The notes under the pieces are model-generated. The model saw only the letters and a program-made list of their open reading frames with translations, did no database searches and was not told the DNA's origin. 64,000 nucleotides of DNA from an uncultured Lachnospiraceae bacterium. GTDB lineage: Bacteria; Bacillota; Clostridia; Lachnospirales; Lachnospiraceae. The stretch is taken from NCBI GenBank assembly GCA_944383545.1, contig CALWPY010000007.1, positions 48,285 to 112,284 on the forward strand. The letters run 5' to 3'. This document shows positions 25,990 to 34,021 of this stretch, one piece after another. A program made the translations under genes and the position numbers. Position 1 is the first letter of the stretch; each line of letters begins with the position of its first letter.

Positions 25990-27000
25990 TTACATATGAC
26001 CGTCCTGCTTTTTATTCCGCTTCATTTTCAAAATACCACACATTATCAGAATAACACTTAATATACCTCCTGAAATCAAAATTAAAGCATAAATATTGGC
26101 GTTTAAGCAAATCTGATTAGACCAGTTTGAAAAATCAGCAGAAAGAATTGTCAGTTGTCTTTTATGTTCAGCAAAATATGCATAAACATCATTTGTAAAC
26201 ACTGCCCAGATACTGCATATAGCTGTGATAATTCCTGCTTTCATCCATGCATTGACCGGAAGATATCTTACCACAAGAAAGATAAGCCACACTCCTGTCA
26301 TAAGAATAAGCGCAACCGTATAACCGGATTTCATTCCTTCTATATTTCCCGTATGATTGCATACTTCAAAAATTGTAAGGAAAAGCCACAAAGTATCCCA
26401 CGCCATTGTAATTAATGCCTTTTTATCCGATAGTATGGGCGGTAATGTTATGTTTCTGATTACAAAAGGGAAGAATACAACTGACAGTCCGAAAACTGTG
26501 GGTATTGACCACAAAATAAATTCTCCGCCACCATTCATACGGTCTACAAAAAATAATATAAGAAGTAAAGCTACCACACCAAGCAAAATACTCTTAACAA
26601 TTCTTTTCTGATTTGACATGAGCGGAACTACCGTTAATGCTGCCACAAGCAGCATGGAAGCTGTTACTACCGAAAAAACTCCCAGACCGCCCCCACTGCT
26701 CATTGACACAATAAACGTAATAACAATAGGAATGAGCAGTAAAATAGCAATAACAAGCCCTGCTTTATATGCTGCATTTCTTTCTTTTTTTGCGTGTCTT
26801 TCCAAAACACCGGCAGACTCCTTTTTGATAACTGAATCAACCGTACTATTTTTCAATTCTTCGTAAGTTTTTTTGCACTTTTCACAAGTTAATAAATGAT
26901 TTTCAACCATCGCTCTACTTGCCTTGGTACAGGCATCATCATAATAGAGAGGAAGTAAATCCTGTACAATATCACATTCCTGAATATTATTCTTATTCAT
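25990..27000 (-). CDS. Anti-sigma factor with zinc finger (zf-HC2) and membrane domain
   Basis: This 336-residue protein starts with a zf-HC2 anti-sigma domain (ECDIVQDLLPLYYDDACTKA, then H34-x3-C-x2-C in ENHLLTCEKC). A membrane domain of about 8 helices follows. It should hold the ECF sigma factor encoded just upstream at the membrane until a signal releases it. The ATG overlaps the sigma stop by 8 bp, so the pair is coupled. No sensor domain outside the membrane part is recognised. Confidence 0.88.
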   Translation of the reverse strand: MNKNNIQECDIVQDLLPLYYDDACTKASRAMVENHLLTCEKCKKTYEELKNSTVDSVIKKESAGVLERHAKKERNAAYKAGLVIAILLLIPIVITFIVSMSSGGGLGVFSVVTASMLLVAALTVVPLMSNQKRIVKSILLGVVALLLILFFVDRMNGGGEFILWSIPTVFGLSVVFFPFVIRNITLPPILSDKKALITMAWDTLWLFLTIFEVCNHTGNIEGMKSGYTVALILMTGVWLIFLVVRYLPVNAWMKAGIITAICSIWAVFTNDVYAYFAEHKRQLTILSADFSNWSNQICLNANIYALILISGGILSVILIMCGILKMKRNKKQDGHM

Positions 27001-27472
27001 TTTCTACCATCCTTTCCTGAATCTTTAATCTCGCCCTATGATAAGTAACTCTTGCCCAGTTTTCCGTTTTTCCGAAAATTAATCCTATCTGCGAAAAAGG
27101 TAATTCCCCGAACACCCTTAGCTGGAATACTTCTTTATAGGGTTCCTGCAGTTCATGAAGAATAAGATGAATCCGAAGAGCAGTATCTTTGTCTTCCGTG
27201 GATTTTTCTATATCAACATTAGATGTTGATACATCATCATCTAATTCTGAAAATTTTGTATTTTTTCTGCATTCATCTATTGCAAGGTGCTTTGCAATAC
27301 CGCACAGCCATGTCAATTCACTGGAATTTCCTTCATACTTCCTTTTTGCTGTCATAGCCTTAAAAAAAGTATTCTGAGTTATTTCTTCAGCCTGCGACTG
27401 ATTTTTTATAATTGTCATGACATAAGAATATACTTGCAAATAGTATGAATGATATAATTTTTCGTAATCCAG
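26993..27472 (-). CDS. ECF RNA polymerase sigma factor, probable CTG start
   Basis: Region 2 (YEKLYHSYYLQVYSYVMTII, then SQAEEITQNTFFKA) and region 4 (LQEPYKEVFQLRVFGELPFS, then WARVTYHRARLKIQERM) are clear. Starting at TTG 27439 would delete the first helix of region 2. The frame is open only back to a TGA, and the only plausible start behind the perfect AAGGAGGTGA is CTG 27472 at 9-nt spacing, giving 159 residues. A self-recognised promoter lies at 27501-27528. The downstream gene is its anti-sigma factor. Confidence 0.85.
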   Translation of the reverse strand: MDYEKLYHSYYLQVYSYVMTIIKNQSQAEEITQNTFFKAMTAKRKYEGNSSELTWLCGIAKHLAIDECRKNTKFSELDDDVSTSNVDIEKSTEDKDTALRIHLILHELQEPYKEVFQLRVFGELPFSQIGLIFGKTENWARVTYHRARLKIQERMVENE

Positions 27473-27500
27473 AACTGCTCACCTCCTTCTTTTCATAGGT

Positions 27501-27528
27501 TAGTCGAAGAAAAGATAGTTTCGTTACA
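27501..27528 (-). promoter_or_regulatory. ECF-type promoter, probably autoregulatory
   Basis: TGTAAC (27528-27523) and CGACTA (27506-27501) are separated by 16 bp, the layout of extracytoplasmic-function sigma promoters. It lies ~30 bp before the sigma start. A five-codon frame ATG-AAA-AGA-AGG-AGG-TGA overlaps the ribosome site just downstream. Confidence 0.7.
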
Positions 27529-27569
27529 GATTTTTCATAAAAATTTTTATTTTTTCCTAATATTTAATT

Positions 27570-27600
27570 AAGGGTATATCGCTTTCGCAATATACCCTTA
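27570..27600 (-). terminator. Terminator of rpsB-tsf (repeat copy 2)
   Basis: In the minus-strand RNA, AAGGGTATATTGC and GCGATATACCCTT pair around a GAAA tetraloop, with one U-G wobble that would be a mismatch on the other strand. It lies 32 bp after the tsf stop and matches the hairpin at 25275-25305. Confidence 0.7.
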
Positions 27601-27631
27601 TAAAATCAAATACTATTTAGTCGGCGGAATA

Positions 27632-28564
27632 TTACATTCCCATCTGCTTTGCAACCTCAGCTGCAAAATCTTCGTTTTTCTTCTCAAGGCCTTCACCGGT
27701 CTCAAATCTTACAAACTTCTTAACTGCAAGCTTGATTCCGTTTTCCTTAGCAACCTGCTCAACATACTTTGCAACAGATTCCTTATTTTCAGCCTTAACA
27801 TACTCCTGCTCAAGAAGACAAACTTCCTTTAACTCCTTGTTGAGACGTCCTGTTACCATCTTCTCAATGATATTATCAGGCTTGTTTGCATTCTTAGGGT
27901 CATTCTTTGCCTGAGCTACAAGGATTTCCATCTCGTGTGCCTTATATTCCTCTGATACGTCTTCTGTTGAAATATACTTAGGATTTAAAGCTGCAACCTG
28001 CATTGCAACATTCTTTAAGCATTCCTTAACTGCATCACTTGTTGAGTCTGTGTCAGCCTCTACAAGAACACCAATCTTTCCGCCTGCATGAATGTATGAT
28101 ACTACACAGCCATCAGTAACAATCTTCTCAAATCTTCTGATTGACATGTTTTCACCGATTTTTGCAATCATAGCTGTGTGCTTTTCTTCTACTGTCATGG
28201 ATGGGTCAGCAGCCCACTTCTGGTTTTTGAGCTCTTCTACATCCTTAACATCTGAAGTGTTAATCTGCTCTGCAATCTGCATAACATACTCTCTGAACAC
28301 TTCGTTCTTTGCAACGAAGTCAGTCTCTGCATTTACCTCAAGGATAGTTGCAGTCTTGTTATCATCAGAAATTACTGTTGCAATAATTCCTTCCGCTGCA
28401 ATTCTTCCTGCCTTCTTCTGAGCAGTTGCAAGTCCCTTTTCTCTAAGGAACTCCATAGCTTTATCGAAATCACCGTCTGTCTCTGTAAGAGCTTTCTTAC
28501 AGTCCATCATTCCGGCGCCTGACATTTCTCTTAATTCTTTTACCATGCTTGCTGTAATAGCCAT
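27632..28564 (-). CDS. tsf: Elongation factor Ts
   Basis: This is the guanine-nucleotide exchange factor for EF-Tu, 310 residues. The N-terminal UBA-like region (MAITASMVKELREMSGAGMM) is followed by the hallmark DCKKALTETDGDFDKAMEFL and the core TDFVAKNEVFREYV. Two coiled-coil/core subdomains follow, as in full-length bacterial EF-Ts. It is the second gene of the rpsB-tsf operon (27-bp gap), the almost universal bacterial order. TAGGAGG precedes the ATG. Confidence 0.98.
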   Translation of the reverse strand: MAITASMVKELREMSGAGMMDCKKALTETDGDFDKAMEFLREKGLATAQKKAGRIAAEGIIATVISDDNKTATILEVNAETDFVAKNEVFREYVMQIAEQINTSDVKDVEELKNQKWAADPSMTVEEKHTAMIAKIGENMSIRRFEKIVTDGCVVSYIHAGGKIGVLVEADTDSTSDAVKECLKNVAMQVAALNPKYISTEDVSEEYKAHEMEILVAQAKNDPKNANKPDNIIEKMVTGRLNKELKEVCLLEQEYVKAENKESVAKYVEQVAKENGIKLAVKKFVRFETGEGLEKKNEDFAAEVAKQMGM

Positions 28565-28591
28565 TTTTTAATCCTCCTAGAAATGATTATC

Positions 28592-29350
28592 TTACTCTTC
28601 AACTGCAGCTGTCTCTTCTGCTGAAACCTCTGCATCAGCCTCTGCTGATTCTGCCTCGTCTGCATCAGCACCCTGATTAGCCTCTATAACAGCATCAGCC
28701 ATCTTAGAAACAATAAGCTTAACTGCACGGATTGCATCATCATTTCCAGGGATTACATAATCAAGTTCTTCAGGGTCACAGTTTGTATCTGCAATACCTA
28801 CAAGAGGAATTCCAAGTGAATGAGCTTCCTGAATGCAGATTCTTTCCTTGCGTGGGTCTACAACGAAAATCATATCAGGAATTTCCTTCATTTCCTTGAT
28901 ACCTCCAAGGTTTTTCTGAAGCTTATCCATTTCCTTCTTAATATTAATTACTTCTTTCTTAGGAAGAACTTCAAATATTCCGTCTTCTTCCATCTTCTCA
29001 TACTTCTTAAGAGTTTCAATTCTTGTCTGAATTGTCTTAAAGTTTGTAAGCATACCGCCAAGCCATCTCTGGTTTACATAATACATTCCGCAACGCTCTG
29101 CTTCTGACTTAATAGAATCCTGAGCCTGCTTCTTTGTACCTACAAATAAAATCTTACCGCCTTCAGCAACACAGTCAAAGATTGCCTTGTAAGCCTCATC
29201 AACCTTGCCTACTGACTTCTGTAAGTCGATGATGTAAATTCCGTTACGCTCAGTATAAATATACTCAGCCATTTTAGGATTCCATCTTCTGGTCTGATGT
29301 CCAAAATGAACACCTGCTTCAAGTAACTGTTTCATTGAAATAACGCTCAT
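28592..29350 (-). CDS. rpsB: 30S ribosomal protein S2
   Basis: This 252-residue protein starts [20 protein letters not shown] and contains [51 protein letters not shown] and [12 protein letters not shown], all standard S2 signatures. The last ~35 residues are an acidic Ala/Glu tail ([16 protein letters not shown]) longer than in many S2 proteins. It heads the rpsB-tsf operon behind a structured leader. CAGGAGG lies upstream of the ATG. Confidence 0.98.
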   Translation of the reverse strand: MSVISMKQLLEAGVHFGHQTRRWNPKMAEYIYTERNGIYIIDLQKSVGKVDEAYKAIFDCVAEGGKILFVGTKKQAQDSIKSEAERCGMYYVNQRWLGGMLTNFKTIQTRIETLKKYEKMEEDGIFEVLPKKEVINIKKEMDKLQKNLGGIKEMKEIPDMIFVVDPRKERICIQEAHSLGIPLVGIADTNCDPEELDYVIPGNDDAIRAVKLIVSKMADAVIEANQGADADEAESAEADAEVSAEETAAVEE

Positions 29351-29371
29351 AATTTACCTCCTGGTTTTTAA

Positions 29372-29440
29372 CTTCTGCAGACCTAAGCATGGAGACCATA
29401 GCGTTTTCCGGCACCTTCCATACACGAAATCTGCATGATT
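29372..29440 (-). ncRNA. Structured rpsB leader (candidate autoregulatory element)
   Basis: The leader RNA can form a two-tier stem: ATGCAGA with TCTGCAG, and GTATGGA with TCCATGC. The tiers are separated by an internal loop and topped by GGTGCCGGAAAACGC. It sits ~20 nt before the rpsB start, where S2-responsive leaders are known in Firmicutes. Membership in a named family was not verified. Confidence 0.5.
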
Positions 29441-29449
29441 TTTTATTTC

Positions 29450-29468
29450 TGTGTGAAATTTTCACACA
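29450..29468. promoter_or_regulatory. Palindrome at the rpsB transcription start
   Basis: TGTGTGAAATTTTCACACA is a 19-bp palindrome with a single central base. It begins ~7 bp after the -10 element, so it would be either an operator or a 5'-terminal RNA hairpin. Confidence 0.45.
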
Positions 29469-29474
29469 AAGCAA

Positions 29475-29503
29475 AGTATAACATAGAAAAAAAGTGCAAT
29501 CAA
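29475..29503 (-). promoter_or_regulatory. rpsB promoter embedded in an upstream terminator
   Basis: The -35 TTGATT (29503-29498) and -10 TATACT (29480-29475) are spaced 17 bp. The -35 is exactly the six-base loop of the terminator hairpin at 29487-29514. Confidence 0.75.
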
Positions 29504-29514
29504 GCACTTTTTTC
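29487..29514 (-). terminator. Terminator of the MltG-like gene
   Basis: AAAAAAGTGC and GCACTTTTTT pair around the loop TTGATT and are followed by T residues. It lies ~50 bp after the stop of the 163-residue gene. Confidence 0.75.
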
Positions 29515-29563
29515 TAATATTTTATATATTTACATATTTATAGGATAATATACAAAAATATAT

Positions 29564-30055
29564 CTATTCCTGTGGTGTATTTACCAGTATATCAGCTATT
29601 TCTTCATAAGTCATACCCTTAGTAAATGTATATGTATTAACCCTGATTTTCGTGGCATAGTCGTTTGCAACAAGCCAGTTATCAAAATCCCCGCTGTCTG
29701 AAATAATTCCGTTTTCTTCTAGTAGTGCTGCAACGGCTTCAGAATGCATCCCGCTTGTTACTTCTATTGTAACCGGGGTATTAACCGAAACATCTTCGGT
29801 ACTTTCTGCATCTTCTGAGCTTGTATCACTTTCTGTATCTGTGTTAATCTGTACCTCAACAGTCTGCTCCTGAGTTTCTTCAGAATGATTTTCTTCCGTC
29901 TCTGCATCAGAATATGATGCATTTGTCTGTGTAGCCTTTACATCTGAATTACTCTTTTCAGAATTATTTTCTGTGGTCTGTACTGCGGCAAACATTATTA
30001 ATGCGCCGATAATTATACCTATCCCTATTCCTCTTAATAAATATTTCTGTTTCAT
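29564..30055 (-). CDS. Membrane-anchored protein with MltG/YceG-like C-terminus
   Basis: At 163 residues, it has an N-terminal transmembrane anchor (~8-27), a ~70-residue acidic, Ser/Thr/Glu-rich linker, and a C-terminal domain. The segments MHSEAVAALLEENGIISDS, DFDNWLVANDYATKIRVNTY and FTKGMTYEEIADIL resemble the LysM-like part of MltG/YceG. The catalytic transglycosylase domain is absent, so it is not expected to cut glycan strands. It would lie on the outer face of the membrane. It is 6 bp downstream of the DUF6115-like gene. Confidence 0.65.
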   Translation of the reverse strand: MKQKYLLRGIGIGIIIGALIMFAAVQTTENNSEKSNSDVKATQTNASYSDAETEENHSEETQEQTVEVQINTDTESDTSSEDAESTEDVSVNTPVTIEVTSGMHSEAVAALLEENGIISDSGDFDNWLVANDYATKIRVNTYTFTKGMTYEEIADILVNTPQE

Positions 30056-30061
30056 TTTTCA

Positions 30062-30883
30062 CTATTCTCCGTGTTTTGCGTCAACAATTTTCTTTACTTC
30101 ACCTACGCCGAGTCCAAGAGTTCTTCCTATCTCCAGAATACTTAATCCTGATTTATACATATTCATAACGCTTTCTTCTACATTATCGCCCGCATCTATA
30201 CCTTCATCATAATTTTCAGCAAATTCATCAGCGTACTCATCATACTTATCGTCATTATCAATATCATGATTTTTATTTACATTTTCTTCATCAGTTTCAT
30301 CTTTAAATCCTGATTCATTTATTTCAGCCTGAGTTTCATCTTCTGCCTTGGAATCCTCTTTTTCCTGAAATTCTGTTTCCTGTTTAAAATCTGTCTCCCG
30401 TTCAATATCTGATTCTGTCGGGGCATTTTCCTTATCATTTACAACTGATTTATCAGGTGCATCCTTTTCTTTTCTATTATCGGAAATCATTTTTTCCACA
30501 CCTTTTTTATATTCGTCTACAAGAGTTGCCGTAAGTTTGATTTCCTTCTGTTTATCATTTATCATGTTATACATGATACTTACTTCATTGCTGTTTTGTT
30601 TTAAATCCTCTTTTATGGCATCAACATATTCACTGAGGATATTTGTCTTATTATCAAGAAACTGATTTATTCTCTCTTCAATTTCAGGAAGTTTGGATTC
30701 TATATATTCATGCATGTAACTGTCTACAAGCTCCCTTATATGCTCCTTATCCTTTTCAGAGAGCTCATCCTTTACACCGTCTGTAATCTTCTCCTCATTT
30801 TTGTCTGATTTAGAGACTGCAAAACAGCTCGTAAATATACAGATTATTCCTATTATTATTAAAATTATGGTTGTTGCGGGCAT
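30062..30883 (-). CDS. Membrane-anchored coiled-coil protein with C-terminal helix-turn-helix-like segment (DUF6115-like)
   Basis: This 273-residue protein has one N-terminal transmembrane helix (~4-23), a coiled coil (~35-150), a very acidic linker (~150-230), and a final segment NMYKSGLSILEIGRTLGLGVG that reads like a helix-turn-helix. This layout matches the DUF6115 proteins of clostridia, whose function is not known. AAGGAG is upstream. It is separated from codY by ~150 bp containing a possible terminator, and no promoter could be assigned with confidence. Confidence 0.65.
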   Translation of the reverse strand: MPATTIILIIIGIICIFTSCFAVSKSDKNEEKITDGVKDELSEKDKEHIRELVDSYMHEYIESKLPEIEERINQFLDNKTNILSEYVDAIKEDLKQNSNEVSIMYNMINDKQKEIKLTATLVDEYKKGVEKMISDNRKEKDAPDKSVVNDKENAPTESDIERETDFKQETEFQEKEDSKAEDETQAEINESGFKDETDEENVNKNHDIDNDDKYDEYADEFAENYDEGIDAGDNVEESVMNMYKSGLSILEIGRTLGLGVGEVKKIVDAKHGE

Positions 30884-30997
30884 TTACTTTTCTCCTTCAT
30901 TTCCTATATATTGTATATATCATATTTATATTTCAACAATATAATGTATTTTCCTCTATTCAGAATATCACTTAAAGCAGATAACCGCAACAATAAA

Positions 30998-31032
30998 TTA
31001 AAAAAAAGAATCCTTAAAAAAGAATTCTTTTT
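30998..31032 (-). terminator. Possible terminator of topA-codY
   Basis: AAAAAGAATTC and GGATTCTTTTT pair with a T-rich loop, followed by eight T, directly after the codY stop. The stem is AT-rich, so the call is moderate. Confidence 0.5.
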
Positions 31033-31033
31033 A

Positions 31034-31792
31034 TCATTTAATTTCTTTAAATATTGCGTCATTCAAAACTTTGATATGGGTCCCCTTCATACCGGAAGAC
31101 CTGGATTCAATTATTCCGGCACCTTCCAGCTTTTTTATTGCATTAACTATAATAGAACGGGTTATATGATATTTTTCTGCAACACGGCTTGCCACAAGCA
31201 GTCCATCTTTTCCGTTAAGCTCGGTAAAAACATACTGTACCGCTTCTTTTTCCGATAAAGACATGGAGCTTACTGCAGACTTTATAATTGCTTCTTTTCT
31301 TATTTCTTCGGCATTTTCCTCATAAATGGACCTCATCATTTCAAGGGCTATTACTGTATTTACATACTCGCCCAATATAATGTCGTCTACATCAAACTGA
31401 TTGCTCAGCCTGTACATAAATGTTGTTCCCAGACGTTCTCCCGCAAATGCAATAGGCATAATAATGGCAGAATATTTAAGCACATCTGCCCCCTCAAATC
31501 CGAGGGTAAACATATTCACGTTTTCCTTGGTGGAAAGCACGGAAAGAAACCTCTCATTAAGCTCACTGTCAATCACATCTCCCACTTTATCATTCAAAAG
31601 CTCTTTAATGCATGGGGTGTTTTTTTCATTATAAATTCCAAGGATTTTTCCCTTTTTGCTTATTACCATTACATTTACTCCCAAAACGGAGCCTGCCACC
31701 TCACATATGTCATTAAAAACTACCTTATATGACGTGTTATTATGCAGAAGCTTATTAATTTTTCTTGTTTTGTCCAACAGTTGAACACTCAT
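31034..31792 (-). CDS. codY: GTP/branched-chain-amino-acid-sensing repressor CodY
   Basis: The global nutritional repressor of Firmicutes, 252 residues. The N-terminal GAF domain (~1-155) contains LLDKTRKINKLL, and the C-terminal winged helix has ASRVAEKYHITRSIIVNAIK and the hallmark SRSSGMKGTHIKVLN. It lies 1 bp after topA, so the two are coupled. The window holds likely CodY targets (ilv, leu and ser genes), but no box matching AATTTTCNGAAAATT well was found in front of them. Confidence 0.97.
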   Translation of the reverse strand: MSVQLLDKTRKINKLLHNNTSYKVVFNDICEVAGSVLGVNVMVISKKGKILGIYNEKNTPCIKELLNDKVGDVIDSELNERFLSVLSTKENVNMFTLGFEGADVLKYSAIIMPIAFAGERLGTTFMYRLSNQFDVDDIILGEYVNTVIALEMMRSIYEENAEEIRKEAIIKSAVSSMSLSEKEAVQYVFTELNGKDGLLVASRVAEKYHITRSIIVNAIKKLEGAGIIESRSSGMKGTHIKVLNDAIFKEIK

Positions 31793-31793
31793 A

Positions 31794-33854
31794 TCATACC
31801 TCTACAGATTTCTGTTTTTCCATAACATAGCCACAGGTTTCATTAGCACATAAATATTTATTTCCTTTTTCAACCATGTAGCTTCCGCATTCAGGACATT
31901 TTTCATTTACAGGCTTAACCCATGACATAAAATCACATTCAGGATTATCTATGCATCCGAAATACCTTCTGCCCTTTTTAGTCTTTTTCATCACAACGTC
32001 CTTACCGCATTTAGGACAAGGTACACCAATTTTTTCATAATAAGGCTTGGTGTTTTTACACTCCGGAAAGCCCGGACATGCAAGGAATTTACCATGAGGA
32101 CCATATTTTATAACCATCATTCTTCCGCACAGGTCGCACTGGACATCCGATACCTCATCCTCTATTTTTACTGATTCCAGCTCCTTATTTGCAGCCTTTA
32201 CAGCCTCGTCCAAATCAGGATAAAAATTTCTTACAACTACTTTCCAGTTTATTACACCTTCTTCTATTTTATCAAGAAGAGATTCCATGTTTGCAGTAAA
32301 ATTTAAGTCCACAATAACGGAAAATGCCGTAACCATTATATTATTTACTGCTTCTCCAAGTTCAGTTATATATAAATTCTTATTTTCCTTAACTATATAC
32401 CTTCTGTTAAGAAGAGTTGAAATGGTAGGCGCATAGGTTGAAGGTCTTCCTATTCCCAGTTCTTCCATGCTCTTTACAAGTGAAGCTTCTGTATAGTGAG
32501 CCGTAGGCTGTGTAAAATGCTGCTTTGCCAAAAACTCTGCCTCACCAAGCAAATCTCCTTCTTTCAAATCTCCCAGCTTTGCGTTTTCAGTCTCTTTTTC
32601 ATCATCTGAAGTATATACATTCATAAATCCCATAAAAACAGGAGAAGAAACTGATGCCTTAAAATCCCTCTTTCCCGCTCTTACTGTTGCGGTTGTTGTT
32701 TCAAAAACCGCAGGTTTCATCCTGCTTGCAAGGAATCTGTTATATATGAGTTGATAGAGTCTGAATAAATCCCTGCCAAGCTGCTCTTTTATTTTTACAG
32801 GAGTGAGCGAAATATCCGTAGGTCTTATCGCTTCATGTGCATCCTGAATACGTCTGGAATTATTTTCCTTTTTGTCAGAGTCACCCACATAATTTTCACC
32901 AAATGTCTCTGCTATATATTCCCTTGCACTTCTGTCTGCCTCCTCTGATACACGAATGGAATCAGTTCTAAGATAGGTTATAAGTCCTACTGAGCCTCTG
33001 CCTTTAATATCCACACCTTCATAGAGCTGCTGTGCAAGTCTCATGGTCTTGCTTGTAGCAAAATTAAGTTTTTTTGACGCCTCCTGCTGAAGCGTACTTG
33101 TAGTAAAAGGATTTGGAGATTTCTTTATTCTCTCACTCTTTTTAACAGTTGCAACAGTAAAACACTCATTTTTAATCTCATTTTGTATACTGAGTGCCTC
33201 GTCTTCTGATTTTATTTCACCTGCATAATGAAAAGCCGCCTTCTTTTTAGAATGGGGAACATTAAGCATGGCATCAAGTGTCCAGTATTCCTCAGGTATA
33301 AAGGCATTAATCTCATTTTCCCTGTCACTTATCATTTTTAATGCCGCTGACTGCACACGGCCTGCACTAAGTCCTCTTTTTATCTTTGCCCATAAAACCG
33401 GACTGATTTCATATCCCACCAGTCTGTCTAAAACTCTTCTTGCCTGCTGTGCATCCACAAGATTCATATCAATTTCACGGGCATTCTTAATAGAGGATTT
33501 AACTGCGTTTTTAGTTATTTCATTAAAGGTTATTCTCTTATAGTTTTTATTCTCTAATTTAAGTGCTACAGATAAATGATAAGAAATAGCCTCTCCTTCA
33601 CGGTCAGGGTCAGTTGCAAGATATATTTTATCTGCCTTCTTTACTTCCTTACGAAGCATGGATAAAATGTCGCCCTTCCCTCTTATGGTAATATATTTCG
33701 GCTCAAAATCATTCTCTATATCAATCCCCATCTGGCTCTTAGGTAAATCCCTAACGTGACCGTTTGATGCAACGACCTCGTAGCCTGCTCCCAAAAACTT
33801 TTTTATTGTCTTTGCCTTTGCCGGAGACTCAACTATAACAAGGTTCTTAGCCAT
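31794..33854 (-). CDS. topA: DNA topoisomerase I
   Basis: Type IA topoisomerase that relaxes negative supercoils, 686 residues. The Toprim domain begins LVIVESPAKAKTIKKFLG and holds DPDREGEAISYHL. The catalytic tyrosine is in VGLITYLRTDS (~residue 298). Three C-terminal four-cysteine zinc ribbons follow (CDLCGR...CPGFPEC, CPKCGK...CIDNPEC, CPECGS...CANETC). AAGGGAGAG precedes the ATG. The order comM-dprA-topA-codY is a conserved Firmicute arrangement, reduced here by loss of the intervening genes. Confidence 0.98.
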   Translation of the reverse strand: MAKNLVIVESPAKAKTIKKFLGAGYEVVASNGHVRDLPKSQMGIDIENDFEPKYITIRGKGDILSMLRKEVKKADKIYLATDPDREGEAISYHLSVALKLENKNYKRITFNEITKNAVKSSIKNAREIDMNLVDAQQARRVLDRLVGYEISPVLWAKIKRGLSAGRVQSAALKMISDRENEINAFIPEEYWTLDAMLNVPHSKKKAAFHYAGEIKSEDEALSIQNEIKNECFTVATVKKSERIKKSPNPFTTSTLQQEASKKLNFATSKTMRLAQQLYEGVDIKGRGSVGLITYLRTDSIRVSEEADRSAREYIAETFGENYVGDSDKKENNSRRIQDAHEAIRPTDISLTPVKIKEQLGRDLFRLYQLIYNRFLASRMKPAVFETTTATVRAGKRDFKASVSSPVFMGFMNVYTSDDEKETENAKLGDLKEGDLLGEAEFLAKQHFTQPTAHYTEASLVKSMEELGIGRPSTYAPTISTLLNRRYIVKENKNLYITELGEAVNNIMVTAFSVIVDLNFTANMESLLDKIEEGVINWKVVVRNFYPDLDEAVKAANKELESVKIEDEVSDVQCDLCGRMMVIKYGPHGKFLACPGFPECKNTKPYYEKIGVPCPKCGKDVVMKKTKKGRRYFGCIDNPECDFMSWVKPVNEKCPECGSYMVEKGNKYLCANETCGYVMEKQKSVEV

Positions 33855-33923
33855 AAATGCTCTCCCTTCTAAACTAAATAACCATTAAATAATATAAATC
33901 TTTTATCATTCAAACTTCAAACA

Positions 33924-33952
33924 ACTATACACCATTTTAGAAATGTGCGCAA
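33924..33952 (-). promoter_or_regulatory. topA-codY promoter
   Basis: The -35 TTGCGC (33952-33947) and -10 TATAGT (33929-33924) are spaced 17 bp, in the 167-bp gap between dprA and topA. Confidence 0.65.
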
Positions 33953-34021
33953 GAAATTTTTCCCGATTTTTCCGTGAACTTATCTTCAGGTTTTAATTAT
34001 GACTATATAAAAGTATTTTAT

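Noticed and set aside
29319-29507. A 62-codon frame across the rpsB leader
   Set aside because: The region is explained by the rpsB promoter, palindrome and structured leader.
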